NCBI GenBank assembly: GCA_002305765.1
Contig: DBQU01000081.1
Coordinates: 1 to 31,637 of the forward strand
Length of the DNA: 31,637 nt
Origin: Deltaproteobacteria bacterium UBA1386
GTDB lineage: Bacteria; Desulfobacterota; Syntrophorhabdia; Syntrophorhabdales; Syntrophorhabdaceae
Direction of reading: 5' to 3'
Below are positions 1 through 7,300 of the stretch, in pieces. The first letter of the stretch is position 1, and every line of letters begins with the position of its first letter. Under the pieces are notes generated by a model, which saw nothing but the letters and a program-made list of their open reading frames with translations, was not told the DNA's origin and made no database searches. A program made the position numbers and the translations under genes.

Positions 1-86
1 TAAGTATGTCCATACCACGTGCCAGCGGGCCGGGGGTCCGCCCTCGAAAAACCCACCCGGACACCACACCGCCCGCTATTGCCTTT

Positions 87-114
87 GTCCTATAGGTTAT
101 AAGACCAATAGGAC
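87..114. repeat. Imperfect inverted repeat (hairpin) downstream of the Nudix gene
   Basis: Arms GTCCTAT (87-93) and ATAGGAC (108-114) are perfect complements. They continue inward as GGT (95-97) and ACC (104-106) across one A/A mismatch, leaving a 6-nt loop TATAAG. It lies beyond the stop of the minus-strand Nudix operon. On that strand no T-tract follows, so it is not a standard intrinsic terminator. It could still protect a 3' end or belong to the 7-bp-periodic intergenic repeats seen elsewhere in the window. Confidence 0.55.
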
Positions 115-150
115 TTTGGGGGCTCGGGTTTTGGAATGGGCCGGGGGTTT

Positions 151-1176
151 TCAGCGGCGGGGTCTGCCGGTATTCTTTCCCGCGTATCCCACCGCCGTGT
201 GGTATGCGGCGCGGTCGAAGAAATAGACGAGGCGCTCTCCCAGCTCGAACATGCGGTAGATGTCGACGGCCTTCTCCCAGACGCCGAAGGAATAGGTGAA
301 CATCCACACATGTTTCTTCAGGAGGCTCAAGGAGCTGATGGCCTCCTCCAGGGGCACCCCACCCTCGTTGCGCTCCCTGCCGAGGCTGCGGTAGAAAGAG
401 GTGAACTCGCCCTCGCTCTTCTCTTTTCTCAGCCACGCTCCGAACTGGCCCATTATGACCATGGCCCTCGAACGCAGGGCCTCCCTGCTGACGCGCCGGT
501 AGGAACGTGTCGACGGGTTTGTCGTGATGTCGTCGAGCCACAGGTTGACGATCTTCTCCGAGTTCTCCTGCACGGCATTGGCGAGCTCGTCGGACAAAAG
601 GACGACGGGGTAGCCGATCCTGTCCTTCACGGTGCTCTCCACGAAGGTTTCGAAGGAATCGTGGATGCTCCAGAGGTCCTTCTTCAGCTCCACGAACCTA
701 GCCAGGGCCTTCACCTGCGAATCGAAGGCAAGCTTTGGAAGGTTCATGACGGGGAAATATCTCGCCTCCGAGGCGTCGTCGCCGGCCCTCTCCTGACCGC
801 CTGTTTTCTCGACCTCGAAGGTGACGATGAGAAGCTCGCCGTACAGCGGGTTCACGTGGGAACCCACGTCGAGGAGCTGCACGATCCTGCCCTCCACCCC
901 GGCCTCCTCCTTCAGTTCGCGAAGGGCGGCGTCCTCTATGCTTTCCCCCGTCTCAGCGAAACCGATGGGGCAGCACCACATGTCCTTGAAGGGCTCCTTC
1001 GCGCGGCGCACAAGGAGTATCTCGCGCTTGCCGTTGGCAAGGATCACCGACGCGACAGGCAGCGGGTTCTCGTAATAGACCGTGTCGCATGCGCCGCACA
1101 CCTGCCTGTGCTTGCCCTCGAGGAAGTCCGTGCCGAGAGGCGTTCCGCAATGGGCGCAATAGATCCTTCTCTTCAT
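151..1176 (-). CDS. Zinc-ribbon Nudix hydrolase fused to a C-terminal RsbRD-N-like helical domain
   Basis: This 341-aa protein probably hydrolyses a nucleoside diphosphate-linked substrate; the substrate cannot be told from sequence. Residues 7-30 form a zinc ribbon (C7, C10, C27, C30). The Nudix box is complete at 72-94 (G72, E78, R86-E87, E90-E91, G93). Nudix proteins of this type normally end near residue 150-170. Here about 150 further residues (roughly 190-333) form a helical domain with WL, a run of Arg/Tyr, 'R..EGGVPLEE' and a C-terminal 'DRAAYH' helix, resembling the RsbRD N-terminal family found in stress sensors and histidine kinases. It is the last gene of a four-gene operon; its ATG overlaps the upstream stop by 4 nt. 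The Nudix call is firm, the C-terminal domain name is a pattern-based judgement. Confidence 0.85.
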   Translation of the reverse strand: MKRRIYCAHCGTPLGTDFLEGKHRQVCGACDTVYYENPLPVASVILANGKREILLVRRAKEPFKDMWCCPIGFAETGESIEDAALRELKEEAGVEGRIVQLLDVGSHVNPLYGELLIVTFEVEKTGGQERAGDDASEARYFPVMNLPKLAFDSQVKALARFVELKKDLWSIHDSFETFVESTVKDRIGYPVVLLSDELANAVQENSEKIVNLWLDDITTNPSTRSYRRVSREALRSRAMVIMGQFGAWLRKEKSEGEFTSFYRSLGRERNEGGVPLEEAISSLSLLKKHVWMFTYSFGVWEKAVDIYRMFELGERLVYFFDRAAYHTAVGYAGKNTGRPRR

Positions 1177-1952
1177 TTCCCCGCCACGAATATCCTGTCG
1201 TTCTTGTTGAAGCTGAGCTCGCCCTTGCGGCGAAGCTCGGAGAGCATCGTGTCCCTGACGACGCGGGGATCAACGTCCTTTTCGATGAACTCTCTCTTGA
1301 AATCTATGTACAGGGCGAGGGAATCCTCGTCGCCCTCGCGGAACACGAGCGCGTTGGGGTAGTCGATACAGGTCACCGTTGTGAAATGCCGCTTGAGGAG
1401 CGCCTCGCCGTTCTCCGCGGAGAACCGCTCAATGACCTTTCTCAGGTTCCTGAAATCGAAATAGTGCTGGCCCTCCTCAAGCATGGAGGAGCTGTGGGTG
1501 AGGCACAGGAAGAGCCCCCCGGGTTTGAGTACCCGCGCTGCCTCAGCGACGGCACCGGGGAAGAAATAGAGGGAATAGAGGGACAGCGCAAGGTCGAAGC
1601 GGTCCGCCGGCAGCCCCGTCGGCGCCGGCAGAGTCATGGCGCGAAAGACCGCCTCACGCGCCCGGGCCCTCGCGGCCGCGAGGAACGGGGCCTCGTTCTC
1701 GGGAAGACAGTCTATCCCGACGATGAGATCGAGCCCCCCGGGCATGACCTCCTCGAACCAGCCGTACCCGCATCCGAGATCGAGAACGCTCTCCACCCGG
1801 GGCCAGGGGATCGCGTCACGGACAACGCTTCTGATATCCTTCCTGTTCTCGGAATGCTCCCGAATGATGGCCCCGACCCGCGCGTGAAGATCGTGGTTCC
1901 TGTAGTTCCCTATGATCCCGGCACTCCCTTCCTGCACATCCCTCTCGGTCAT
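1173..1952 (-). CDS. Class I SAM-dependent methyltransferase
   Basis: This 259-aa protein has the class I methyltransferase motif I VLDLGCGYG at about 56-64, an acidic post-I segment (VGIDCLPEN), and the post-motif 'VLKPGGLFLCLTHSS' typical of Methyltransf_11/25 proteins. Substrate unknown. A TTG codon at 1985 would extend it into the upstream gene. The ATG at 1952 is preferred because AGGGGG lies 6 nt upstream and a 10-nt gap then separates it from the yciO-like stop. The stop overlaps the Nudix ATG by 4 nt (ATGA), so the two are probably translationally coupled. The rest of the operon offers no clear common pathway. Confidence 0.85.
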   Translation of the reverse strand: MTERDVQEGSAGIIGNYRNHDLHARVGAIIREHSENRKDIRSVVRDAIPWPRVESVLDLGCGYGWFEEVMPGGLDLIVGIDCLPENEAPFLAAARARAREAVFRAMTLPAPTGLPADRFDLALSLYSLYFFPGAVAEAARVLKPGGLFLCLTHSSSMLEEGQHYFDFRNLRKVIERFSAENGEALLKRHFTTVTCIDYPNALVFREGDEDSLALYIDFKREFIEKDVDPRVVRDTMLSELRRKGELSFNKNDRIFVAGK

Positions 1953-1962
1953 TCTGAACCCC

Positions 1963-2577
1963 CTACCGGGAAATGCGGTCGTCAAGGGCTCCCTTCCCTT
2001 CCCTCACCAGCTCCGCGACATCGTCGGCGAGCCTGACCACCGTCGACGGCTCGCTTACCAGGATCCCTCCATCCACGACAAGCGAGATGTTGTCCCCGAA
2101 GGTCTTTTCGATCACCCGCGGGTCGGTCATGACCTCTTCACCGGCGATGCGGGCGCTCGTATTGATGACGGGCCGGCCGCACAGCACCGCTATTCCCACC
2201 GGTACGGCGTGGGCCGGTATCCTCACTCCGACCTCCTTCCTGTCCGTCATGAGAAGCTTGGGGATGATCTTCCTCGCCTTGAGGACAAAGGTAAAGGGCC
2301 CGGGCAGGTACCATTTGACGATGTCGAAGGAAAAATCGCTCAAGACGGCGTAGGTGCTTATGTCCTTCATGTCCCTGCATATGATGCTGAGCGCCCTTTT
2401 CGGGTCGAGGCGCTTCATCGCGTACAGTTTCCGTATGGACCTGATGTTGAAGAGGTCGCACCCGATCCCGTAATGGGTATCCGTGGGGTAGGCGATGATC
2501 CCGCCTTCCTGCATGGTTCGCACGATCAGCTCGGTTGCCTTCTTCTTCGGCCGCTCCGGGTTCCACTCAACGATCAT
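1963..2577 (-). CDS. yciO: YrdC/Sua5-fold protein, YciO subfamily
   Basis: This 204-aa single-domain protein has the YrdC fold: YPTDTHYGIGC (30-40), 'KRLDPKRALSIICRD' near 55-69, LPGPFTFVLK (91-100), VGVRIP (116-121) and NTSA (139-142). TsaC/Sua5 members make threonylcarbamoyl-AMP for tRNA t6A. The wording here ('CRDMKDISTYAVLSDFSFDIVKW') follows E. coli YciO more closely than TsaC, and YciO's physiological role is less settled. Its ATG overlaps the stop of the upstream methyltransferase by 4 nt. Whether it is the cell's t6A enzyme depends on whether another Sua5/TsaC exists outside this window. Confidence 0.85.
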   Translation of the reverse strand: MIVEWNPERPKKKATELIVRTMQEGGIIAYPTDTHYGIGCDLFNIRSIRKLYAMKRLDPKRALSIICRDMKDISTYAVLSDFSFDIVKWYLPGPFTFVLKARKIIPKLLMTDRKEVGVRIPAHAVPVGIAVLCGRPVINTSARIAGEEVMTDPRVIEKTFGDNISLVVDGGILVSEPSTVVRLADDVAELVREGKGALDDRISR

Positions 2578-3155
2578 CTTTTCCTCGCCACCAGTTGCGC
2601 CGTCGCTCGCATTCTCCCTTTATGCTCCCTCAACCCTTCATCGTAATGGATGAGGTCGAACCCGGGGAAGAGGGCCGGAAGTTCCCCCTCATCAAGAAGA
2701 AAGGCGGGGTTCCTGGGATGGTCCACGTCGCCGCCCGCCTTGAGGAATGTCTCATACATAAGTATACCACCCCTGTCGAGCACGGCCGCGATGTCCGGGG
2801 CGATCTCCCGGAGCAGGAAGTAGAAGACGATGACCCCCTGGAAAGAGTCTTTCCTGAACGGCAGCCTCGCCGCGTCGCCCTGCACCATCGCGATGGAGAG
2901 TCCCCGGGCCGCCGCGGCCTGACCGGCGATCCTCAGGCCTTCCCATGAACGCTCGAGACCCGTCACGGCAATGCCCGCAGACGCGAGAAACAGGGCGTCC
3001 CTCCCGCTGCCCATGGCGATGTCGGCCACCCGGCCGCCGAACAGGTGCCGGTACCGCACAAGCAGGTCGTGGGGGCCGTCGGGGCCGTCGTAGAAACCCT
3101 TGCGATACCTTTCGTCCCAGTCGGCCGCCTCGCGGACCTCCTTCTCCTCGCTCAT
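2574..3155 (-). CDS. SAM-dependent methyltransferase, TehB-like
   Basis: This 193-aa protein opens the minus-strand operon. 'DWDERYRKG' near the N-terminus, motif I VADIAMGSGRDA (about 43-54), 'GDAARLPF' and a late 'GGILMYETF' match the TehB/thiopurine-type small methyltransferases. Members handle tellurite, selenite or thiols, but the substrate here is unknown. Motif I has Ala-Met where most relatives have Gly-Cys, a mild departure. A TTG start at 3164 is possible but would sit only 2 nt from GGAGGG; the ATG at 3155 is better placed. Confidence 0.8.
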   Translation of the reverse strand: MSEEKEVREAADWDERYRKGFYDGPDGPHDLLVRYRHLFGGRVADIAMGSGRDALFLASAGIAVTGLERSWEGLRIAGQAAAARGLSIAMVQGDAARLPFRKDSFQGVIVFYFLLREIAPDIAAVLDRGGILMYETFLKAGGDVDHPRNPAFLLDEGELPALFPGFDLIHYDEGLREHKGRMRATAQLVARKR

Positions 3156-3165
3156 TCCTTCCAAA

Positions 3166-3186
3166 TCCCTCCGCGGTACTATTATA
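3166..3186 (-). promoter_or_regulatory. Promoter -10 and ribosome-binding site of the four-gene minus-strand operon
   Basis: On the minus strand TATAAT (3186-3181) is a perfect -10 hexamer, followed by GGAGGG (3171-3166) ahead of the ATG at 3155, which gives a leader of about 20 nt. No good -35 is visible at the expected distance. The 89-bp gap also serves the divergent HAD gene, whose upstream AT-rich TATATA (3233-3238) lies so close to its ATG that a very short or absent leader is possible. Confidence 0.5.
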
Positions 3187-3244
3187 GTCCACCAGGGGGC
3201 TCTAAGGGATAGCTTTTTTTTGCGGTGGGTGATATATAAGACCC

Positions 3245-3883
3245 ATGGCCATCAGGATAGTGTTCCTCGACTGCGACGGCACCCTTACCACCGTCAAGAG
3301 CAGCTGGGAATACCTCCATCGTCGCCTGGGGCTGTGGAGCGACAACGCCGACGAGTACCAGGCCCTCTTCAGGCAGGGCGCGATCGATTACCACGAGTTC
3401 TGCAGGAGGGACGCACTCCTCTGGAGGGGTCTCTCCGTCGGTGACGTGGAAGCCGTCATCGGGGAAATATCATACCAACCCGGCGCGCGTGACCTCATCC
3501 GGTCCCTCAAAGTGGCCGGCATGGTCACCGTCATCGTCTCAACGGGTCTGTCTCTCCTCGTCGAAAAGGTGCGCAGAGAGCTTTCCGTTGACCTTGCCTT
3601 CTCCAACGACCTCCTTTCCCGCGACGGTACCCTGTCCGGAGAGATATCGATACATGTCGATTACGACCTGAAGGGCCCCATCGTCCGCCGAACTCTCGAG
3701 CGCCTCGGGCTGTCTCCCGCGGAGGCCTCCGCGATAGGTGACGGGGAGGGGGACAGGGGGATGTTCGAGGAGGTCGGCCTGCCCATCGGTTTCAACATGA
3801 ACGGTTCCGCACCGGCCTTCCCGGAGCGCACCATATACATCGAAGAGCTCCGCGAAGCAAAATCCTTACTGGGGGTCGCCTGA
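3245..3883 (+). CDS. HAD-superfamily phosphatase (subfamily IB, phosphoserine phosphatase-like)
   Basis: This 212-aa protein shows all four HAD motifs: DCDGT at 9-13 with nucleophile D9 and acid/base D11, 'VSTG' at 98-101 (motif II), K143 (motif III) and GDGEGD at 165-170 (motif IV, metal ligands). The helical cap between motifs I and II resembles phosphoserine phosphatase, but the specificity is not readable. No good Shine-Dalgarno precedes the ATG. Its TGA overlaps the next gene's ATG by one base (TGATG), so it is co-translated with the NlpC/P60 lipoprotein. Confidence 0.85.
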   Translation: MAIRIVFLDCDGTLTTVKSSWEYLHRRLGLWSDNADEYQALFRQGAIDYHEFCRRDALLWRGLSVGDVEAVIGEISYQPGARDLIRSLKVAGMVTVIVSTGLSLLVEKVRRELSVDLAFSNDLLSRDGTLSGEISIHVDYDLKGPIVRRTLERLGLSPAEASAIGDGEGDRGMFEEVGLPIGFNMNGSAPAFPERTIYIEELREAKSLLGVA

Positions 3884-4350
3884 TGAATAAGACATTCGCC
3901 GCAAGGTCCGCCATGCTCCTGTGCATCTCTCTCCTGTTCCTTGTCCCCTCCTGCGCCCCGAAGAAGGTGCAGATATTCGATATGCCCGCAGGCGCCCGCA
4001 CGGATATCATCCAGATCGCCCTGGCTCAGCAGGGCAAGAAATACCGAAGCGGTGCGAAGGGGCCCGATTACTTCGACTGCAGCGGCCTCATCTATTTCAC
4101 GTACAGGCAGGCAGGCATCTCCGTCCCACTCACAGCCGAGGCGCAGGGACGCTACGGCGCCGAGATATCCCGGGGAGAGGCGCAACCGGGCGACCTCGTT
4201 CTCTTCAGGATCAGGAACGACGACCACATCGGGATCATGGTCAACGGCTCCGATTTTGTCCATGCCTCCAAATCACGCGGTGTGGCCATCGACTCCCTGG
4301 AATCCACCTACTGGCGAAGATACCTGATAGGGTTCAGAAAACTGATATAG
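3883..4350 (+). CDS. NlpC/P60 family lipoprotein, probable peptidoglycan endopeptidase
   Basis: This 155-aa protein begins with a lipoprotein signal: KTFAAR, a hydrophobic stretch (10-22) and a lipobox-like V-P-S-C24. Proline at -2 is atypical but tolerated. The NlpC/P60 papain-like domain follows, with catalytic C66 in DYFDCSG, H115 in 'NDDHIGIM' and a third polar residue H127. Such enzymes cleave the D-gamma-glutamyl to diaminopimelate bond in stem peptides. Mature protein would be anchored in the outer or inner membrane. The length is typical of a one-domain Spr/NlpC-like protein. Its stop lies inside a perfect 7-bp tandem duplication. Confidence 0.9.
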   Translation: MNKTFAARSAMLLCISLLFLVPSCAPKKVQIFDMPAGARTDIIQIALAQQGKKYRSGAKGPDYFDCSGLIYFTYRQAGISVPLTAEAQGRYGAEISRGEAQPGDLVLFRIRNDDHIGIMVNGSDFVHASKSRGVAIDSLESTYWRRYLIGFRKLI

Positions 4351-4362
4351 GCGTAAGGCGTA
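4349..4362. repeat. Two-unit 7-bp tandem repeat
   Basis: The heptamer AGGCGTA is repeated exactly twice, starting on the stop codon of the NlpC/P60 gene. Alone it is trivial. It is listed because the same 7-bp periodicity, and the AGGC element, recur in other intergenic gaps of this window. Confidence 0.5.
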
Positions 4363-4553
4363 GCCCGGTATCTGTATGATCTTCTTTCCCCTGTCATCGA
4401 GGAGGACGGCGTGAAGAAGTACACGAGAACGGGTTTCTTCTCCTTCGCCGCGAGTTTCCGGACCTCCCCCATGGTCTCCTGGCCTGTATCCGCAAGGGGG
4501 GGGAGGAGGGAGAAAAGGAGGAGGATCAAAGCCAGGATATTTCGTCCCGGCAT
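4357..4553 (-). pseudogene. Remnant of a secreted thioredoxin-fold protein
   Basis: Reading from the ATG at 4553, the first frame encodes a clear signal peptide (hydrophobic 'ILALILLLFSLLPPLA') followed by 'KKPVLVYFFTP', the first strand of thioredoxin-like proteins just before where the CxxC should be. No CxxC follows. Near 4400 a different frame takes over and reads 'VLLDDRGKKIIQIPGY', the usual late strand-turn of the same fold. The 45-60 residues normally between these elements are missing. The best explanation is an internal deletion with frame loss. It could instead be a chance short ORF. It is convergent with the NlpC gene and lies directly before the dnaA promoter. Confidence 0.45.
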
Positions 4554-4625
4554 GCTCCATGGTATCAGAAAACGATGGAGCCCGCAAACCGGTGCGGGTG
4601 CGCCGGAAGGGCCGAGGAAAAACTA

Positions 4626-4654
4626 TTGACTTGTAGAAAAATGTCCTGTAGAAT
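4626..4654 (+). promoter_or_regulatory. Sigma70-type promoter for dnaA
   Basis: TTGACT (4626-4631) and TAGAAT (4649-4654) are separated by exactly 17 nt, matching the sigma70 consensus at 5 of 6 positions each. The predicted start of transcription is near 4661, giving a leader of about 117 nt that contains the DnaA-box-like sites at 4737-4767. This arrangement allows DnaA to repress its own gene, as known in other bacteria. Confidence 0.65.
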
Positions 4655-4736
4655 TGGATACACGTTACCCGGCACATTACTGGACAAGATTCTCAGTTAC
4701 ATTAGGGTTAATTCCAAGCCTCTGGGGTACTACTAG

Positions 4737-4767
4737 TTTTCCACATATGTTGAAAAGTTGTTGAAAC
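4737..4767. other. Cluster of DnaA-box-like nonamers before dnaA
   Basis: TTTTCCACA (4737-4745) differs from the classical box TTATCCACA at one position. It is followed by TGTTGAAAA (4748-4756) and TGTTGAAAC (4759-4767), spaced 11 bp apart, about one helical turn. TGTTGAAAA is the complement of TTTTCAACA, which differs from the first box only by C to A at position 6. The same nonamer recurs beside the 3' end of dnaA. The set suggests an origin or autoregulatory region; which of the gaps around dnaA is oriC cannot be decided by eye. Confidence 0.55.
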
Positions 4768-4777
4768 AATCCATGCC

Positions 4778-6094
4778 ATGTCTGATATCCTTTCCGAAAT
4801 AAAGCCGAAGATAGCTTCCATAGTCAGCGAGGACAGCTTCAAAACCTGGATAGAACCGCTCAGCTTCATCGACCTCACGAACCAGAACTGCCGCATCGGC
4901 GTGCCCAATGCCTTCTTCCGTGATTGGGTGTCGGAGAACTTCGAACCCATTATCGTAACCATCCTCAAGGATGCCACGAAAGAAGATGTCAGGATCGAAT
5001 ATGTGCTCAAGAGGGATGAGAAGGCGGAGGAAAAGAAGAAGGTCGTCCTTAGGAAGCAGACGACCTTCAGTCAGTTCAATCCGAAGTATACCTTCGAGAA
5101 CTTCGTTGTGGGCACGAGCAATCAATTTGCCAATGCTGCGTGTCTCGCCGTGTCGACCAACCCCGGCAAGACATACAACCCTCTGTTCATATACGGCGGC
5201 GTCGGACTCGGCAAGACCCATCTGCTCAATGCGGTAGGCAACTTCCTCGTGAGACACGGCACCATCAACCCCGATCGCATATGCTACATCACGGCGGAAA
5301 CCTTTACGAACGAACTCATCAACTCCATACGCTACGAGAAGATGGACGACTTCCGTAACAGGTTCAGGAAAATGGACATCATTCTCATCGACGATATACA
5401 GTTCATCGCCGGCAAGGAGAGGACCCAGGCCGAGTTCTTTCACACTTTTAATACACTCTATGACAACATGAAACAGATTGTTGTCACCAGTGACAAATTC
5501 CCCAGGGATATCGAGAACTTCGAGGAGCGCCTCAAATCCCGTTTCGAGTGGGGGCTTGTTGCCGACATACAGTCCCCGGACATAGAGACAAAGGTTGCCA
5601 TTCTGAACAAAAAGGCCGAAGCGGAGAAAATTGTTCTCCCTCTCGACGTGGCATTCTTCATAGCGAACAACTCGGAGGATTCCATCCGCTCCCTCGAGGG
5701 CACCCTGATCCGTGTCGGGGCCTACGCGTCCCTCAACGACACACCGATCACCACGGACCTCGTGAAACAGATCATGAGCCATATAATCAAGGACAAGAAC
5801 AAGGAGATCACCATCGACATGATCCTCAAGGAGGTATGTTCACACTTCTCCGTTACCCTCGGCGATATAAGATCGAGCAAGCGGATCAAGTCCATCATGG
5901 TGCCCCGTCAAGTCGCAATGTACCTGTCGAGGAAGATGACCGACTCTTCGCTCGTAAGCATCGGCGAGAAGCTTGGCGGTAAGGACCATGCCACGGTGCT
6001 CCATTCCATAAAGAAGATAGATAGTGAACTAAATGTTAAAAAGGAGTTGAAAAGTACTGTTGAAAAGATTGTTCAAAGATTGAAGTCAACATGA
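4778..6094 (+). CDS. dnaA: Chromosomal replication initiator DnaA
   Basis: This 438-aa protein binds DnaA boxes at oriC, melts the origin and loads the helicase. It carries the helical N-terminal domain (1-75), a short charged linker (76-97), the AAA+ core with Walker A GGVGLGKTH (140-148) and Walker B LIDDIQ (203-208), and the C-terminal helix-turn-helix with signature GGKDHATVLHS (400-410). The linker (domain II) is short, which accounts for the small overall size. No strong Shine-Dalgarno precedes the chosen ATG; an ATG 5 nt upstream is out of frame. Confidence 0.97.
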   Translation: MSDILSEIKPKIASIVSEDSFKTWIEPLSFIDLTNQNCRIGVPNAFFRDWVSENFEPIIVTILKDATKEDVRIEYVLKRDEKAEEKKKVVLRKQTTFSQFNPKYTFENFVVGTSNQFANAACLAVSTNPGKTYNPLFIYGGVGLGKTHLLNAVGNFLVRHGTINPDRICYITAETFTNELINSIRYEKMDDFRNRFRKMDIILIDDIQFIAGKERTQAEFFHTFNTLYDNMKQIVVTSDKFPRDIENFEERLKSRFEWGLVADIQSPDIETKVAILNKKAEAEKIVLPLDVAFFIANNSEDSIRSLEGTLIRVGAYASLNDTPITTDLVKQIMSHIIKDKNKEITIDMILKEVCSHFSVTLGDIRSSKRIKSIMVPRQVAMYLSRKMTDSSLVSIGEKLGGKDHATVLHSIKKIDSELNVKKELKSTVEKIVQRLKST

Positions 6095-6175
6095 TTCAAC
6101 AGTTGTCTTAGTTTTTTGCACAGCGTCCATTTTCATTTAATCCTGTGAAGTCAGTTGGTTGCATATTTTTCAACA
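6058..6175. other. DnaA-box-like nonamers at the dnaA-dnaN junction
   Basis: TGTTGAAAA occurs at 6058-6066 inside the end of dnaA. GATTCAACA (6093-6101) spans the dnaA stop, and TTTTCAACA (6167-6175) lies in the AT-rich 117-bp dnaA-dnaN gap. The last is the exact reverse complement of the copy at 4748-4756. Together with the upstream cluster they bracket dnaA, as expected of a split or alternative origin, or of DnaA control of dnaN. Confidence 0.45.
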
Positions 6176-6211
6176 TTTTAACACCACTTATCTGTTATGA
6201 GGAGTTAATTT

Positions 6212-7297
6212 ATGAAAATAATACTAGATAAGAACATAATCCTGCAGCCAATATCGAAGATCGTTTCCATAACGGAAAAAAGATCTCTCATGCCGATTCT
6301 TTCCAACATTCTCATCGATTTTGGCAAGGAAGGGACCACCGTCTACTCCACGGACCTGGAAGTGAGCGCCATCACCAGTATAGATTTCGTCACGGACATG
6401 GAGAGAAAGGTCGTTGTCCATGGAAGAAAGTTCCTGGAGATACTCAAGGAACTGGACAGTGGAGAGATAGAGTTCATTTTTGAAGACAATGTCATGACGA
6501 TACGCCAGAAGATGACGGAAATATCCCTAAGTCTTCAGGACCCCGAGGAGTTCCCGGAAACCAGGGAGATATCGGGCAGGGATGAGTTCACCATCCCCGG
6601 AAGCATCCTCCTTGAGATGATAGACAAAGTCGAGTTCGCCGTTTCCATAGATGAGACCCGCTATATACTCACCGGGATGTTTATGAAAGGCCAGGACGAC
6701 AAGGTGGTGGTCGTCGGAACGGACGGATTCCGGATGGCACTTTACCAGAAAGAGATCGACGGCCTTAAGCCCTTTCAGGGGATGACGATCCCGAAGAGGT
6801 CCATTTCGGAAGTGGAGAGGGTCATAGGAGAGGATGAGGACGTCCGTGTCGTCATCGATGAAAAACACGTCCAGTTCAGCACGGAGAAGATGAAGATCAT
6901 CTCCCGCATCATCGAGGGGAATTTTCCGGATTATGAGAACGTCCTCCCCTCGGGCAACACAAATGTCGCGGAGGTGGAAAGAGAGTTGCTCTTCAAGGGG
7001 CTAAAGAAGGTCTCTTCCATCATTGGAAGGTCTGAGCCGGTGAAGATGACACTGTCCGAGAATACGATGACGATCGAGGCGGAGTCGGATATCGGCAGGG
7101 CCAAAGAGGTCATCGGAATAACATACGATGGTGAAGAGACGACAATGAACTTCAACGTAAAGTTCCTGATAGACGTCGTAACACATCTGACGGGTGACCA
7201 GGTGACAATAGCCGCGCCGAAGGCGTATGGCGCCGTCCTCTTCAGGTCCGGGGATCTGGACGGCTACAAGAACATAGTGATGCCTATAAGGATATGA
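6212..7297 (+). CDS. dnaN: DNA polymerase III beta subunit (sliding clamp)
   Basis: This 361-aa protein is the ring-shaped processivity clamp for DNA polymerase III. The start is fixed by GAGGAG 8 nt upstream of the ATG. The N-terminus ('ILDKNIILQPISKIVSITEKRSLMPILSNILI') and the C-terminal 'GYKNIVMPIRI' are typical, the latter lining the protein-binding cleft ('MPIR' end). Length is close to the usual 366 residues. It follows dnaA after a 117-bp AT-rich gap and precedes gyrB by only 3 nt. Confidence 0.97.
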   Translation: MKIILDKNIILQPISKIVSITEKRSLMPILSNILIDFGKEGTTVYSTDLEVSAITSIDFVTDMERKVVVHGRKFLEILKELDSGEIEFIFEDNVMTIRQKMTEISLSLQDPEEFPETREISGRDEFTIPGSILLEMIDKVEFAVSIDETRYILTGMFMKGQDDKVVVVGTDGFRMALYQKEIDGLKPFQGMTIPKRSISEVERVIGEDEDVRVVIDEKHVQFSTEKMKIISRIIEGNFPDYENVLPSGNTNVAEVERELLFKGLKKVSSIIGRSEPVKMTLSENTMTIEAESDIGRAKEVIGITYDGEETTMNFNVKFLIDVVTHLTGDQVTIAAPKAYGAVLFRSGDLDGYKNIVMPIRI

Positions 7298-7300
7298 GAA

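Noticed and set aside
136..1362. Long plus-strand ORF opposite the Nudix gene
   Set aside because: It is antisense to two genes with clear Nudix and methyltransferase motifs and has no recognisable domain.
4273..4677. 134-codon minus-strand ORF before dnaA as an intact gene
   Set aside because: Its first half is proline-rich frame noise that would cover the dnaA promoter; only its middle resembles a thioredoxin fragment, so it was treated as part of a remnant.
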